Notes: a model not told the origin generated them from the sequence alone. Shown: positions 8,185 to 17,505, counted from the stretch's first letter. The stretch is 64,000 nt of DNA from Marinilactibacillus sp. Marseille-P9653 (GCF_916618885.1 NZ_CAKAKH010000001.1:1847005-1911004); one strand, 5' to 3'. Numbers and translations: made by a program.

Positions 8185-10359
8185 TTATTGAGATGCAGGG
8201 GATAAAGTCAACTTGATTTTTGTACCGGTTTCTATAAAAGTATTCGGTTCAAGATCTTGGGCCGTTACATACCCTTCCCCTTCAAATTCAAATTCAGCAC
8301 CTGTCAGTTCCGCGATTTTCATCACATCACTTCTAGACCATCCTGTCAGATCCGGTAAAGTCATTGCACCATTCGTTAACAGAATAACACGTTGATCCTC
8401 ATAAAGTGAAGAATCTTTTCGTGGAAACTGTTGAACGACTTTGTCACCGGAACCAATGACGGCACTTTCTAATCCTTTACTTTGGACGTCTTCGATTGCA
8501 CCCGCAATATCTTGTTCGATCAAATTAGGCATCGTTTCAGTCAGTTCACTTTCTTGTTCTTCATCAGAAACATCCATAGATTCCAATGCTCTTTTCATAA
8601 CTGGATTAAATATTTTTTGTACAACTTCGCTACCGTGACTAGCGCCATTAAATTTAGGTTGCTGTACAGTAACGTATAAAATTAATTCTGGATCCTCTAC
8701 GGGAGCCATACCTACAACGGAGTAAATATAATCCCCGTTTCCATTATAGTATCTATTTGTCTCAGGATTGACTAATTGCGCAGTCCCAGTTTTAGCAGCA
8801 ATGTTATATCCCTCTATTTTATATCCTTTTGCAGAACCATTTTCATTTGTAACAGGTTCAGTTAAATACTGTAATGCTTTCTCTGCAGTTTCTTTTGAAA
8901 TTGGACTCTGAGTATATTCAGGTTCGAACGTTGTTTCTTCTTGTGTAGCGTGATTCGTGATGTGATCTATCAAATACGGCTTTACCATCTTACCTTCATT
9001 GGCTATTGCTGAAAAAGCACGTAACATCTGAACTGGTGTGACACTGATTCCTTGTCCAAAAGAGGTATTCACCTTTTGAAGAGCACCTGCATACATGTTA
9101 CTACCACTGTATTCGTTTGGTAGATTCATTCCTACAGCTTGACCAAAACCAAAATCATCAAGATACTTTTTCCAAGTATCGAATCCCATTTTTTCTACTT
9201 GATGGACAAAAGCGACGTTACTTGACCGTGCTAGCCCCTCCAGATAGGTAATTGGTCCCCATCCATCTGGATTAAAGTCCCGAACGACGCCACCAGCGAC
9301 AGAAATCTTTCCTGATTTATAAACACCTTCAGGTTGAAAAACACCTTCCTCAATGGCAGCTGCAAGTGTCATAGCTTTCATGGTTGATCCAGGTTCATAT
9401 GCATATTCAACTAGCAAGTTCTGCCACGTCTGTTCAATGCCTTCTTTTGTTGTAGCATTAAATGAAGGACGTTGTGAAGTTGCTAGAATTTCACCCGTTT
9501 TAGCATTCATCAGAGTAGCCGTCATTCTTTCTGGAGAATGTTCTTCTTCTACTTGATCCATTGCATTTTCTAAAACCACTTCGAGTCTTCGGTCAATCGT
9601 CATATGAATATCATTACCATCAACGGCTTCGACTCTTTTTTCTTCTTGCCCAGGGATAACGTACCCATATTTATCTTTTTGATATTCTACTGATCCATTT
9701 ATCCCACTGAGTAAATCGTCGTAAGTTTGTTCGATTCCCATAATCCCTTTTAATTGTTTGGAATCTTCTTCATCAGAGATTTGTGCTAACCCTACCGTAT
9801 GAGAAGCAAAAACACCGTTTGGATATAACCTTGTTTTTTTATCTTCAAATGTGATTCCGGTTAGTTCTTGTTGGTCTAATTCTTCATTGATTTTACTCGT
9901 AATATCATAAGAAAGGTTGTTCCCGGCTGCACCGAATTCAACCTGAGATTGTTCTTCTGTTAGTCGTTTGAATATTTCTTCTTCACTCATTGAAATATAC
10001 TTAGCTAATATCCCAGCCACTTCTTTAGGTTTTTGAACATGCTGCGGTCTTGTTGGACTGGACCATTGATCCGTTAGCACAGCCACCATCTTGTACGTAT
10101 TTGCATCCATTGCAATGGGATTTCCATTTTTATCATAGATTGTCCCACGATTAGCTTGCGTCACTGTACTTCTTGTATACTGACTATCTAAATTCTGTAT
10201 AAGGTTTTCTCCATTGATTTCACCTTTTACCATAATCCAAGAAAAACGAAGAGCTACAAATCCAAACAGTATAAAACATGCCATGTACAAAAATACGGCA
10301 ATGATTTTACGGTTGCGAAGTGGATTCGTAGCTTTTATTTTTTTTGTTATTTTTCTCAT
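8185..10359 (-). CDS. pbpX: PBP2x-like septal D,D-transpeptidase with two PASTA domains
   Basis: A class B penicillin-binding protein (724 residues) that cross-links septal peptidoglycan and is the usual beta-lactam target. A basic N-terminus and one membrane segment (about 19-43) are followed by the dimerisation domain (RGTIYDKNG at 71-79). In the transpeptidase domain the catalytic STMK is at 325-328, SSN at 379-381 and KTGT at 523-526. Two PASTA repeats close the protein (about 600-660 and 665-722; TMPNL and TLPDL begin them). It overlaps ftsL by 4 bases (ATGA). Domain layout matches streptococcal PBP2x or B. subtilis PBP2B; the gene symbol follows that comparison. Confidence 0.96.
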   Translation of the reverse strand: MRKITKKIKATNPLRNRKIIAVFLYMACFILFGFVALRFSWIMVKGEINGENLIQNLDSQYTRSTVTQANRGTIYDKNGNPIAMDANTYKMVAVLTDQWSSPTRPQHVQKPKEVAGILAKYISMSEEEIFKRLTEEQSQVEFGAAGNNLSYDITSKINEELDQQELTGITFEDKKTRLYPNGVFASHTVGLAQISDEEDSKQLKGIMGIEQTYDDLLSGINGSVEYQKDKYGYVIPGQEEKRVEAVDGNDIHMTIDRRLEVVLENAMDQVEEEHSPERMTATLMNAKTGEILATSQRPSFNATTKEGIEQTWQNLLVEYAYEPGSTMKAMTLAAAIEEGVFQPEGVYKSGKISVAGGVVRDFNPDGWGPITYLEGLARSSNVAFVHQVEKMGFDTWKKYLDDFGFGQAVGMNLPNEYSGSNMYAGALQKVNTSFGQGISVTPVQMLRAFSAIANEGKMVKPYLIDHITNHATQEETTFEPEYTQSPISKETAEKALQYLTEPVTNENGSAKGYKIEGYNIAAKTGTAQLVNPETNRYYNGNGDYIYSVVGMAPVEDPELILYVTVQQPKFNGASHGSEVVQKIFNPVMKRALESMDVSDEEQESELTETMPNLIEQDIAGAIEDVQSKGLESAVIGSGDKVVQQFPRKDSSLYEDQRVILLTNGAMTLPDLTGWSRSDVMKIAELTGAEFEFEGEGYVTAQDLEPNTFIETGTKIKLTLSPASQ

Positions 10360-10739
10360 GGGAATACATTCCTAATCTGTTCTTCGTTCATTTCCAAGCC
10401 ATTATTTTTTGCAATTTCGTAAACTCTATCGTAGCGTGAGAGTTCTTGGATTTTCTGTTCAAGGTTTTCATTCACCACTACTATATCAGCAGATTGCTGT
10501 TCTAGATCTTGTGTCGTTCGGTTTGTTGTTGATAGTTGCATTGCCATTGTGATATTTGCTACTAAAAGTCCGAATAAAAGAATACCGAAAAAACTGATCG
10601 CCCATACTTCAAAGCGGGTGATCCCTCGTTTTATAATTTTTTTAGTATGTAAACCACCTGGTTGCGTTTCAGGCTGTTGTATAGGTCTGGGTGTAGCTTG
10701 CGCTGTTAAGTTTCTCGCTAGATTGTCATTCATTGCCAT
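10356..10739 (-). CDS. ftsL: Cell division protein FtsL
   Basis: A small bitopic membrane protein (127 residues) of the divisome. The cytoplasmic part of about 45 residues contains a basic patch (TKKIIKRGITRFE). One transmembrane helix (about 48-70, ISFFGILLFGLLVANITMAM) precedes an extracellular coiled coil with heptad-like spacing (NRTTQDLEQQ, VNENLEQKIQEL). AAGGAG lies 7 bases before the ATG. It is placed between rsmH and the PBP, the standard slot. Sequence conservation is weak in this family, so position and topology carry the call. Confidence 0.93.
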   Translation of the reverse strand: MAMNDNLARNLTAQATPRPIQQPETQPGGLHTKKIIKRGITRFEVWAISFFGILLFGLLVANITMAMQLSTTNRTTQDLEQQSADIVVVNENLEQKIQELSRYDRVYEIAKNNGLEMNEEQIRNVFP

Positions 10740-10772
10740 GCGAATACTCCTTTCTATCTTTTTATTAAACGA

Positions 10773-11717
10773 TTAAGCTTGTTTTTCTGCAATACGTAAC
10801 TTCGCACTACGTGCTCTGTTGTTTTGATCTAATTCTTCTTCTCCAGGAAGAATCGGTTTTCTATTGATCAATTTCAAAATCGGTTTTTTAAAATCTGGCA
10901 TTACGGGTAAACCTCTTGGTACTTCTGGAAGTTTTGAAAAATCTCTGAATAGTTGTTTTACAATTCGATCTTCCAAAGAGTGGAACGTAATGACACTTAT
11001 TCTACCTTCCATTTCAAGCAAAGAGATGGCTTGTTCAAGTGACTCCTCGATTGCAGCCAACTCATCGTTCACTGCAATTCGGATTGCTTGAAAGACACGT
11101 TTTGCTGGGTGACCACCTTTACGTCTTGCTGGAGCCGGAATTGCTTCTTTAATAATATCCACTAATTCCTGTGTTGTATTGATCTCATGCTGTTCTCTAT
11201 GAGCTTCAATTTTTCTTGCAATCTGTTTTGAAAATTTCTCTTCTCCGTATCTGAAAAAGATTCTAACAAGATCGGAATATTCCCAGTTATTTACAACTTC
11301 GTGTGCGCTTAAACTTTGAGATGTATTCATTCTCATATCAAGCCTAGCATCTTGATGATAACTGAATCCTCTTTCTGCATCATCCAATTGAGGTGAAGAG
11401 ACGCCTAAGTCATATAAGATTCCATCAACATGAAAAACATTTAACTCATTCAAGGATTCTTTTATATATCTAAAATTTGATTGAACAAAAGTCACTTTAC
11501 CCTTGTCTACTTCATCTTTCAGCAGTTCTTTCGCATAGTCTATTGCCGTTTGATCTTGGTCGAATGCATAAAGGTGACCTTTATCACTCAACTTTTCAAG
11601 AATCAGCGAAGTATGACCAGCTCCTCCTAATGTACAATCAACGTATATACCGTCAGGATCTATGTTTAAACCTTCTGTTGCTTCATTGAGTAAGACCGTT
11701 TCATGATTAAACTCCAC
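10773..11717 (-). CDS. rsmH: 16S rRNA (cytosine-1402-N4)-methyltransferase RsmH (MraW)
   Basis: An S-adenosylmethionine-dependent enzyme of 314 residues that methylates N4 of C1402 in 16S rRNA. It opens with the family signature HETVLLNEA and DCTLGGAGH (SAM loop, about residues 27-35). [25 protein letters not shown] and [12 protein letters not shown] are the other conserved blocks. The start codon is GTG (MEFNHE), preceded by AGGAGG with a 7-10 base spacer; no ATG fits better. It lies between mraZ and ftsL as usual. Confidence 0.98.
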   Translation of the reverse strand: MEFNHETVLLNEATEGLNIDPDGIYVDCTLGGAGHTSLILEKLSDKGHLYAFDQDQTAIDYAKELLKDEVDKGKVTFVQSNFRYIKESLNELNVFHVDGILYDLGVSSPQLDDAERGFSYHQDARLDMRMNTSQSLSAHEVVNNWEYSDLVRIFFRYGEEKFSKQIARKIEAHREQHEINTTQELVDIIKEAIPAPARRKGGHPAKRVFQAIRIAVNDELAAIEESLEQAISLLEMEGRISVITFHSLEDRIVKQLFRDFSKLPEVPRGLPVMPDFKKPILKLINRKPILPGEEELDQNNRARSAKLRIAEKQA

Positions 11718-11764
11718 GCTCCAACCTCCTATCTAACAATCTATAGTCTTTTTATCTATTCTCA

Positions 11765-12196
11765 TTAAAATCCAAAATCAACCATTTCTTCTGCAATATC
11801 TTCAAATGAACTTTCTGCTTCTGCTGAAAAAGCGACCCATTTCTCTTCACTCCAGATTTCGATTCTATCTGAAACACCGATTACAAAGCAAGATTTCTCT
11901 AATTTTGCATGGTCTCTAAGGGTCTGTGGTATATTGATTCTACCTTGTTTATCCAAAGTACATTCCGTAGCCGCAGAGTACAAAAATCTTGTAAATGCGC
12001 GTGATTCTTTTTTAGCGAGTGGAAGTAACTTTAGTTTCTGTTCAAGTGCTTCCCATTCTTTCTGTGGGTAACCAAACAAGCAGCCGTCCAGTCCTCTTGT
12101 GACAATGAAATATTCACCTAAATCCTCTCGGAATTTAGCCGGAACAATCAAGCGACCTTTTGCATCGATATTGTGCTTAAATTCTCCCAGTAACAT
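11765..12196 (-). CDS. mraZ: Transcriptional regulator MraZ
   Basis: A ring-forming DNA-binding protein (143 residues with this start) that represses or tunes the dcw operon it heads. Two SpoVT/AbrB-like halves each carry the family motif: [13 protein letters not shown] near the N-terminus and [13 protein letters not shown] near residue 85. The start is set at the ATG of MLLGEFKHN because AGGGGG lies 7 bases before it. A longer frame from 12217 would place the ribosome site inside the gene and overlap the putative operator. Confidence 0.97.
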   Translation of the reverse strand: MLLGEFKHNIDAKGRLIVPAKFREDLGEYFIVTRGLDGCLFGYPQKEWEALEQKLKLLPLAKKESRAFTRFLYSAATECTLDKQGRINIPQTLRDHAKLEKSCFVIGVSDRIEIWSEEKWVAFSAEAESSFEDIAEEMVDFGF

Positions 12197-12213
12197 TTCA
12201 AAGCCCCCTCTCC

Positions 12214-12258
12214 CCACTTATAAGCCATAGTCTACCACAATGCCCCACTTTCCACCAC
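12214..12258 (-). promoter_or_regulatory. Putative MraZ operator: 10-base-period GTGG direct repeats
   Basis: Read on the minus strand, the block upstream of mraZ has GTGG at 12258, 12248 and 12238, ATGG at 12228 and GTGG at 12217. The spacing is 10, 10, 10 and 11 bases, so the repeats lie on one face of the helix. MraZ proteins are known to bind short G-rich direct repeats (TGGG-like boxes with 10-base period) before their own gene. The repeats run almost into the ribosome binding site. I could not place a convincing -35/-10 pair relative to them. Confidence 0.7.
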
Positions 12259-12407
12259 CTAATCTTGGAAAAATAACCAAAAAATATGTAATAATATCCG
12301 CTTTATACTAATAATTATAACTTATGTTCCCTTTATAAAATTTCAAGCAAATCACTTGACTATTTTGATCATCTTTAAATTTATTAAGCGTATATATGTT
12401 CCCAATA

Positions 12408-12438
12408 TAAAAACCCCCATTCAATGAATGAGGGTTTT
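12408..12438 (-). terminator. Intrinsic terminator after the DUF3397 gene
   Basis: The stem AAAACCC / GGGTTTT, one mismatch, then CATTC / GAATG closes on an AAT loop. A T-rich run follows on the minus strand. It lies 45 bases past the stop of the small membrane protein gene and about 190 bases before mraZ, and so isolates the division cluster. The A/T symmetry could allow function in both directions. Confidence 0.8.
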
Positions 12439-12482
12439 CGTATTAAGCTTTTTATAAGTTTCTAAGTGGCACCATTTCGCAA

Positions 12483-12845
12483 TCAGAAAAAGAGTAATAT
12501 TCCTAAAAGAATATGCAGTAAAAATGCAGTGATAAACACATATCTCCACCAAACTCTGAAAAAATGAATCAACTTGATTTTTTTGACTTTAAATGCAAAC
12601 ACAGAAGCAAGCACAATTCCGATAAGCGATATTATAATCAATAGATATGGAATAAAACTTCTATTAACGATTAGCATACTATAAATGTGAACCGATAACA
12701 GAAAGACTGGCGTGACAAAGTCTACCCATTTAATTTTTACACCTTGCTTCTTAAAAAATTTATTGATACTCTTGCTTGGGATGAGCATCAATAGCGGACA
12801 TAAGTAAAACAGTATAAAATAAATATCTATATGTGGATCGAACAA
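12483..12845 (-). CDS. DUF3397-type small membrane protein
   Basis: A 120-residue hydrophobic protein with four likely membrane segments (about 8-22, 43-60, 64-85 and 98-119). Short basic loops (KSINKFFKKQG, KVKKIKLIHFFRVWWR) separate them. I recognise the pattern and the position between rpmF and mraZ as that of the DUF3397 family common in Lactobacillales. No function is known to me. It is flanked by terminators on both sides, so it seems to be a single-gene unit. The family call is from memory of pattern and context. Confidence 0.7.
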   Translation of the reverse strand: MFDPHIDIYFILFYLCPLLMLIPSKSINKFFKKQGVKIKWVDFVTPVFLLSVHIYSMLIVNRSFIPYLLIIISLIGIVLASVFAFKVKKIKLIHFFRVWWRYVFITAFLLHILLGILLFF

Positions 12846-12939
12846 GATATCACCTACTTAATCATAATGAGACAGGTATCCTACGAAGCCAGAACAGGCA
12901 ACATACTTATCCTACTTTATTCTACTGAAATATCATACT

Positions 12940-12973
12940 AAAAAACCTCTATTATATAAAATAGAGGTTTTTT
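12940..12973 (-). terminator. Intrinsic terminator after rpmF
   Basis: A near-perfect hairpin with arms AAAAACCTCTATT and its complement around a short AT loop, followed by six T on the minus strand. It starts 14 bases past the rpmF stop and separates rpmF from the DUF3397 gene. Confidence 0.88.
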
Positions 12974-12986
12974 AACAGACTATTTA

Positions 12987-13157
12987 TTATTTTGAAAAGT
13001 CTTTTCCAGCGTAAAATCCACATGATGAGCATACGTGGTGGTTACGTTTTACTTCTCCACATTTAGGGCAATCGCTCATATTTGGAAGATTTAATTTGAT
13101 ATGAGTACGTCTTTTAGCTTTTCTTGCTGTAGATGTTCTTCTTTTAGGTACTGCCAT
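12987..13157 (-). CDS. rpmF: 50S ribosomal protein L32
   Basis: A 56-residue zinc-ribbon ribosomal protein. The sequence starts [19 protein letters not shown], the universal L32 N-terminus. The zinc site CPKC...CSSC is intact, marking the zinc-dependent form. The start is the ATG at 13157, preceded by AAGGAGGTG. The frame is open upstream to 13229, but that extension has no ribosome site and is not L32-like. It pairs with yceD upstream, as in most bacteria. Confidence 0.98.
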   Translation of the reverse strand: MAVPKRRTSTARKAKRRTHIKLNLPNMSDCPKCGEVKRNHHVCSSCGFYAGKDFSK

Positions 13158-13263
13158 GTTCCAACACACCTCCTTAAAAGGGTTTCTAAGATTTAGATTG
13201 CTAAAATCGATCAACAACCGTGTAATCATCTCATTTTATCGTTCGGTTTATACCTTACAATAC

Positions 13264-13827
13264 TTATTCATTCTCTTCCGAAAAAAGTCCTTTTAAAGCT
13301 GCAAATCTAGGATCTTCTTCTTCAGATAATCGTTCTCGCACACCATCGCCATAGGCTCCCTCAGATACAACTTTCCAGTCGCTCCCACTCGGCATATCTT
13401 CCTTTTTAAGTTCTTCTTCAGTGAAGACTTGAGTAGGAATTGCCGTAAGGATAGCATCCTCAAGCGGTTTTCTCAGATCAAGTGAATCTGATTCGAGTTC
13501 CACAACGATTTCATCTGTTCCATATCTTTCTGGATCAATAGTTGTTCCAGCAACAAGATACGTTTCAGAAAAGGGTATACGTAAATCTACTTTTACAGGC
13601 TCAAGAGAGCGCGATGAAGGAAGCGTCAAGCTAATAGTCAGATTCAAATCTACTAAGAACTCATCTGTTTTCTCCACAACTAGAATACCGTCCATTGATA
13701 ATGGCGTAGCATCGATAATTGAAGAATTTCTCTCTATCAACGAATCTGTCAAGTCGATTTCGCCATTCAATGTTAATGGTTCTTCTTTAAACTTTTTCAA
13801 TTCGTTTAAAGCCCATTTGATTTTCAT
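13264..13827 (-). CDS. yceD: YceD/YlbN family protein (DUF177)
   Basis: A 187-residue cytoplasmic protein of the DUF177 family, nearly always encoded just before rpmF. Work on the family suggests a role in 23S rRNA or large-subunit accumulation. Family-like features are VDLNLTISLTLPSSRSLEPVKVDL (the part corresponding to the usual Cys-rich or Cys-less core) and the end block DPRFAALKGLF. No cysteine pair is present, typical of the Gram-positive form. GAGGTG lies before the ATG. It is likely cotranscribed with rpmF from the promoter just upstream. Confidence 0.9.
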   Translation of the reverse strand: MKIKWALNELKKFKEEPLTLNGEIDLTDSLIERNSSIIDATPLSMDGILVVEKTDEFLVDLNLTISLTLPSSRSLEPVKVDLRIPFSETYLVAGTTIDPERYGTDEIVVELESDSLDLRKPLEDAILTAIPTQVFTEEELKKEDMPSGSDWKVVSEGAYGDGVRERLSEEEDPRFAALKGLFSEENE

Positions 13828-13848
13828 GTGTTATCACCTCTTGGCCTT

Positions 13849-13878
13849 ATTATAAATGGTTTAATCAATTTTTAGCAA
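13849..13878 (-). promoter_or_regulatory. Promoter for yceD-rpmF
   Basis: On the minus strand TTGCTA, an 18-base spacer and a perfect TATAAT lie immediately before yceD. Transcription would start about 15 bases ahead of the coding region, leaving room for little more than the ribosome site. Consensus match only. Confidence 0.55.
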
Positions 13879-13968
13879 CCGCACTGCACTTTACAATCAA
13901 ATAGATTATAGTGTTTTTCGATACTAAAAACAAAGCCTCTTGACTTTAAGGCAACAAAAATCAGTATA

Positions 13969-15171
13969 CTAGTGATGCGGGCTAATGTCAATGTTTTTTA
14001 TAGGCATTCGACCAAAATCTTGTCTTCCAAGATTCGCTCCATTGCCTAATTCATAAAGGTTCCCGGCCTTAATATCAAGTTCCCAGAATTTCTTTGATTG
14101 TTTGTCTATTTTTGTTAACAAAGTTAAAGGCGCTTCTTTTTTGACTTGATTCAAGTATTCTTGTCCCACAGAACTAAAGCCAAGCACTCTAGTCGCATGA
14201 ACAGTACTCGATCCAGAAATATCTGTCTTTTTGATTTGAAGCAAGATATAAACGCAAAGTCGTTGCAATCTTGTCCTAGTCATCCTTTTGTGTTTGATAC
14301 GCATCATAAATTCTTCAAAAGAGTGTGATTGTTGGATAGACTTCTTTAAAAGATTCTCTAATCCTTCTTCCATTTGATAAATCTGTTTCAATTCTTCAAC
14401 TGTGGAAGAGAGAATTTGATATTTCAAAAAGATCCAGAAATCGACCCAAGAACTTAATGATTGATTTCTTAATAGATTCATACTCACCACTGGCATAAAG
14501 TTCGCGACAGCATCTGAATCGAGTTCTGAGGATAACAATTGATTACGAATAGCCGTAGCACTTGAAATCATACCACCATTTTGCAATGTTTTCTCATGGT
14601 AATTCGCTTGTTTTCTCTGGATGACTTCTAATTGTAAAGGCGATCCTAATTTATAATTTTCTCTACCATAAGCAAGACCAAGCTGATTATTTGGCAAAGA
14701 TAAGTCAATAGGAAAGTTGGGTAGACTCTCACTAATGGCTTGTTCCATCCTTGAGGCATAACTTTGGCCTTTTTCAGCCCGTTCTTTAAATAGCTGATCA
14801 ATTCTGCCTGCTTGATCCACCATAAGCTTAGAAGCAAGTTTAAATTGATCACTATTCCCTGATTCTGATCCAAAACTCAGTGCGCTGCACTTCATCGCAT
14901 GAAGAATGCCAACAGCACCTTTCGCAAAGATATCTGCTGGTTGTACACTATATGCAACAGGAAGTTCTAAAACGACGTCTGCGCCATGTTTGAGAGCCAT
15001 TTCAGCTCTTGTCCACTTATCAATTAGTGCTGGTTCTCCACGCTGTAGAAAGTTTCCACTCATTACAACAATCATGACATCGGAACGACTTCTTTTTCTC
15101 GCTTCAGATATCTGGTATAAGTGTCCATTGTGAAATGGATTATATTCAGCTACTATTCCGCAAGCTTTCAT
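13969..15171 (-). CDS. tmcAL: tRNA(Met) cytidine acetate ligase TmcAL (YlbM)
   Basis: A nucleotidyltransferase-like enzyme of about 400 residues that forms N4-acetylcytidine at the wobble position of elongator tRNA-Met from acetate and ATP. The N-terminus ACGIVAEYNPFHNGH carries the HIGH-like motif. VVMSGNFLQRGEPA and DVVLELP are further family blocks. The start is the ATG at 15171 with GAGGG before it; the frame could extend to a GTG at 15183 that overlaps the previous stop. It begins just after yqeM ends, so the two are probably cotranscribed. A weak hairpin with T-run lies just past its stop. Confidence 0.94.
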   Translation of the reverse strand: MKACGIVAEYNPFHNGHLYQISEARKRSRSDVMIVVMSGNFLQRGEPALIDKWTRAEMALKHGADVVLELPVAYSVQPADIFAKGAVGILHAMKCSALSFGSESGNSDQFKLASKLMVDQAGRIDQLFKERAEKGQSYASRMEQAISESLPNFPIDLSLPNNQLGLAYGRENYKLGSPLQLEVIQRKQANYHEKTLQNGGMISSATAIRNQLLSSELDSDAVANFMPVVSMNLLRNQSLSSWVDFWIFLKYQILSSTVEELKQIYQMEEGLENLLKKSIQQSHSFEEFMMRIKHKRMTRTRLQRLCVYILLQIKKTDISGSSTVHATRVLGFSSVGQEYLNQVKKEAPLTLLTKIDKQSKKFWELDIKAGNLYELGNGANLGRQDFGRMPIKNIDISPHH

Positions 15172-15179
15172 CGTATCCC

Positions 15180-15902
15180 TCACTTTTTAGCTGCAAAAAA
15201 CCATCTTTTACTTGTATCTGATACTGTGCCACCAAAATCTGCTGTTACTTCGATGTTTTTAAATCCGACGCTCTTCAACAGATCAATATAAGTTTCTAGT
15301 GGGTGTGTCCATTCTCTGTGTACTTCTTCAAATCGTTCGTATGTTTCATTTTCATTTTCAACAAAGAAGGTTAATTGGTGTTCTATAGAATAATCTTGTT
15401 CACCTTCGAAACTATCCCAAAGGAAAACAATTTGATTGACTTCATCGTGGTAAGAAAATTGTTTGAATTGTTCTATTTGATAGATAGAGTGAACATCGAA
15501 TAAAAAGGTTCCCTCTTCAGTCAATTGATTATATACTTCTTGAAAAATTTGTTTCTTTTCTTCTTCAGATTGGATATAACACAAAGCATCACTGTAACAA
15601 AGGATACCATCAAACTTTCCTAATTCAGAAAAATCTTTCATATCCATTTCTACCAGCGGATACTGAATGCCTGTATCGATTTGTCTATCATATGCCAGGC
15701 TGAGCATGTCTGAAGAAAGGTCTAGTCCTGTAATATCAAATCCGGCTTTTGTCAACTCTGTTGCTAGAATCCCAGTACCGCATCCTAATTCTAGAATATG
15801 ATCTTGACCAGTCAAATGCTGCCCTGTATACGTAGCCCATTTTGGATACAAGGTGTCGTCCATTAGCTCGTCATAGACCTTTGCAAACCAATTGTACTTC
15901 AC
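15180..15902 (-). CDS. yqeM: Class I SAM-dependent methyltransferase, YqeM family
   Basis: A 240-residue soluble methyltransferase. Motif I is ILELGCGTGILA (about 38-49), followed by GLDLSSDML (motif II) and DGILCYSDALCYI (motif IV). The N-terminus YNWFAKVYDELMDDTLY is typical of the YqeM group located after rsfS in Bacillus and Lactobacillales. The substrate is unknown. Its start codon overlaps the rsfS stop region, showing translational coupling. Confidence 0.88.
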   Translation of the reverse strand: MKYNWFAKVYDELMDDTLYPKWATYTGQHLTGQDHILELGCGTGILATELTKAGFDITGLDLSSDMLSLAYDRQIDTGIQYPLVEMDMKDFSELGKFDGILCYSDALCYIQSEEEKKQIFQEVYNQLTEEGTFLFDVHSIYQIEQFKQFSYHDEVNQIVFLWDSFEGEQDYSIEHQLTFFVENENETYERFEEVHREWTHPLETYIDLLKSVGFKNIEVTADFGGTVSDTSKRWFFAAKK

Positions 15903-16261
15903 TATTCAGTCCAGTTAGACACATCTACGAAAGGTGCATCTGTCCATAGTCTTTCCAATTGATAAAATTCTCTTTCCTCTTGGTTGAATAAGTGGACGAT
16001 CACTTCTCCTAAATCAATCAATATCCAGTTTCCGCCGTCCTTACCTTCGACATTTCTAACTTCAACTTGATTTTCTTCTGCTGCATCTTTAATAGCTTCT
16101 GTTATCGCAGAAATTTGTCTTTCATTATTTCCATGTGTGACAACAAAATAATCAGCCAGTAAAGAAACACCTCTCATATCAAGTGCGACGATTTCTTCGG
16201 ATAGTTTGTCATCTGCTGCTTTTACTACGAATTCTAGAATTTGCTCTGCTGTTTTAGTCAT
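15902..16261 (-). CDS. rsfS: Ribosomal silencing factor RsfS
   Basis: A 119-residue protein that binds L14 on the large subunit and prevents joining of the 30S, slowing translation in poor conditions. The conserved core includes ALDMRGVSLLADYFVV, RQISAITEAI, EGKDGGNWILIDLGEVIVHLF and REFYQLERLW. The start ATG at 16261 is chosen for the AGGAGG 7 bases upstream; the frame runs to 16306 without support. It overlaps yqeK by 8 bases. Confidence 0.97.
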   Translation of the reverse strand: MTKTAEQILEFVVKAADDKLSEEIVALDMRGVSLLADYFVVTHGNNERQISAITEAIKDAAEENQVEVRNVEGKDGGNWILIDLGEVIVHLFNQEEREFYQLERLWTDAPFVDVSNWTE

Positions 16262-16880
16262 GTAATTCCTCCTGTTTTTGTACGACCCATGCATTATATG
16301 TTTCAATGGCTTTTGGGTAGATTTTTACGTTTTTATTTAATAAGTGCTTCAGTGTTTTGAACGTCGCATAGGCTATGCCTTTTTCCATATCTATTTCAGC
16401 TAGTTTTCTAGCTTTATCAACACCTTTAAAGGTGCGATTGGGCTCGATATAGTCTGCTAGATAGATGATCTGCTCAACAATTCCCATATGAGGAGAGCCT
16501 ACAGTATGATGACGTATTGCATCCAATATGTCCTGATCTTGAATGGAGAACTGATTTCTAACAACTACAGCGCCTACTGGTCCATGCCAGATATTGTTAC
16601 CATACTGAAGCAATTCCAGGTCCATATTTTCACTGATAATGATATCTCGCATCTCTTCGTCAGATTGTTCTTTTGCGAAATCATGAAGCAATGCCGCAAT
16701 ACTCACTTGCTCAAGATTCGCTCCATATCTTTCAGCTAGTTCTAGAGCGGCTTGTTCTACCCCTTTAACATGAGTGAAGCGTTTATCACTCATTACTTGG
16801 CTGACTTGTTCGAGAAGCTCTTCTCTAGAAAGGTCGATATATGCATTAGAATACGTTACTGTTTTAAGTTTCAATGTCAT
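16254..16880 (-). CDS. yqeK: HD-domain hydrolase YqeK (symmetrical Ap4A hydrolase)
   Basis: A 208-residue HD-superfamily phosphohydrolase. The metal ligands are visible as H37 (FTHVKG), H66-D67 (LLHDFAK) and the HGPVGA and HHTVGSPHMG histidines, with DYIEPNR near the end of the domain. YqeK enzymes cleave diadenosine tetraphosphate to ADP. It overlaps nadD by 17 bases and rsfS by 8, the standard nadD-yqeK-rsfS unit. Confidence 0.95.
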   Translation of the reverse strand: MTLKLKTVTYSNAYIDLSREELLEQVSQVMSDKRFTHVKGVEQAALELAERYGANLEQVSIAALLHDFAKEQSDEEMRDIIISENMDLELLQYGNNIWHGPVGAVVVRNQFSIQDQDILDAIRHHTVGSPHMGIVEQIIYLADYIEPNRTFKGVDKARKLAEIDMEKGIAYATFKTLKHLLNKNVKIYPKAIETYNAWVVQKQEELHD

Positions 16881-17505
16881 ACAACCCTTCCTTTTCGATA
16901 TATTGGATGACTGAATCAGGTATAAGGTAATTCACTGAACAGTGATCCATTATTTTCTGACGAACTAGACTAGAGCTAATTTCAATATTTGGAACATCAA
17001 TAAAGATTAGCGGATACTCTGTTTCGACCGAATAGGACGGCCGATTGACCGCAACAAATTGTATAAGGTTGATCAATTCTTCTACTTTATACCATGTGGG
17101 GAGGTTTTCAACCATATCTGCCCCAATAATAAAATAATAGTCTATTTCTGGATTTTCTTCAGTTAACCTACGAATGGTGTCGTAAGTATAACTCTTTCCA
17201 CCACGCTGGATCTCAGACAATTCAACCTCAAAGTCCGGTCGTTCAGCTATCGCTTGCTCAACCATTTTGACTCTGTGTTTTGCATCGATTGTTTTTTTGC
17301 CTTGTGCATGCGGAGGTTCAGCGGATGGAAGAAAAAGAATCTTTTCAAGTCCAAGCTGATTCTTGACCTGATCTGCTATAATCAAATGGCCCAAATGTGG
17401 CGGATTGAATGTTCCACCTAGAATACCAACTTTTTTTCTTTCATCTAACAGCGTACTCTCAAACATCACTTGAGGTTCAATGACTTTAGATAGTTTTTCA
17501 GACAC
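16864..17505 (-). CDS. nadD: Nicotinate-nucleotide adenylyltransferase NadD
   Basis: Makes nicotinate adenine dinucleotide from NaMN and ATP in NAD synthesis. The nucleotidyltransferase motif GGTFNPPHLGH is at about 30-40, and SSSLVRQKI is the C-terminal ISSTxIR-like motif. The start is a GTG (MSEKLSK) preceded by GGAAGG. The about 24 residues before the usual family start are a modest extension; the ATG at residue 14 lacks a ribosome site. NAD kinase lies 16 kb away in the same window. It is translationally coupled to yqeK. Confidence 0.96.
   Translation of the reverse strand: MSEKLSKVIEPQVMFESTLLDERKKVGILGGTFNPPHLGHLIIADQVKNQLGLEKILFLPSAEPPHAQGKKTIDAKHRVKMVEQAIAERPDFEVELSEIQRGGKSYTYDTIRRLTEENPEIDYYFIIGADMVENLPTWYKVEELINLIQFVAVNRPSYSVETEYPLIFIDVPNIEISSSLVRQKIMDHCSVNYLIPDSVIQYIEKEGLYDIET

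Noticed and set aside
12214-12258. The CCAC repeats as a short CRISPR-like or tandem repeat
   Set aside because: Only 4 bases are shared per 10-base unit and the block sits before mraZ, so operator boxes explain it better.
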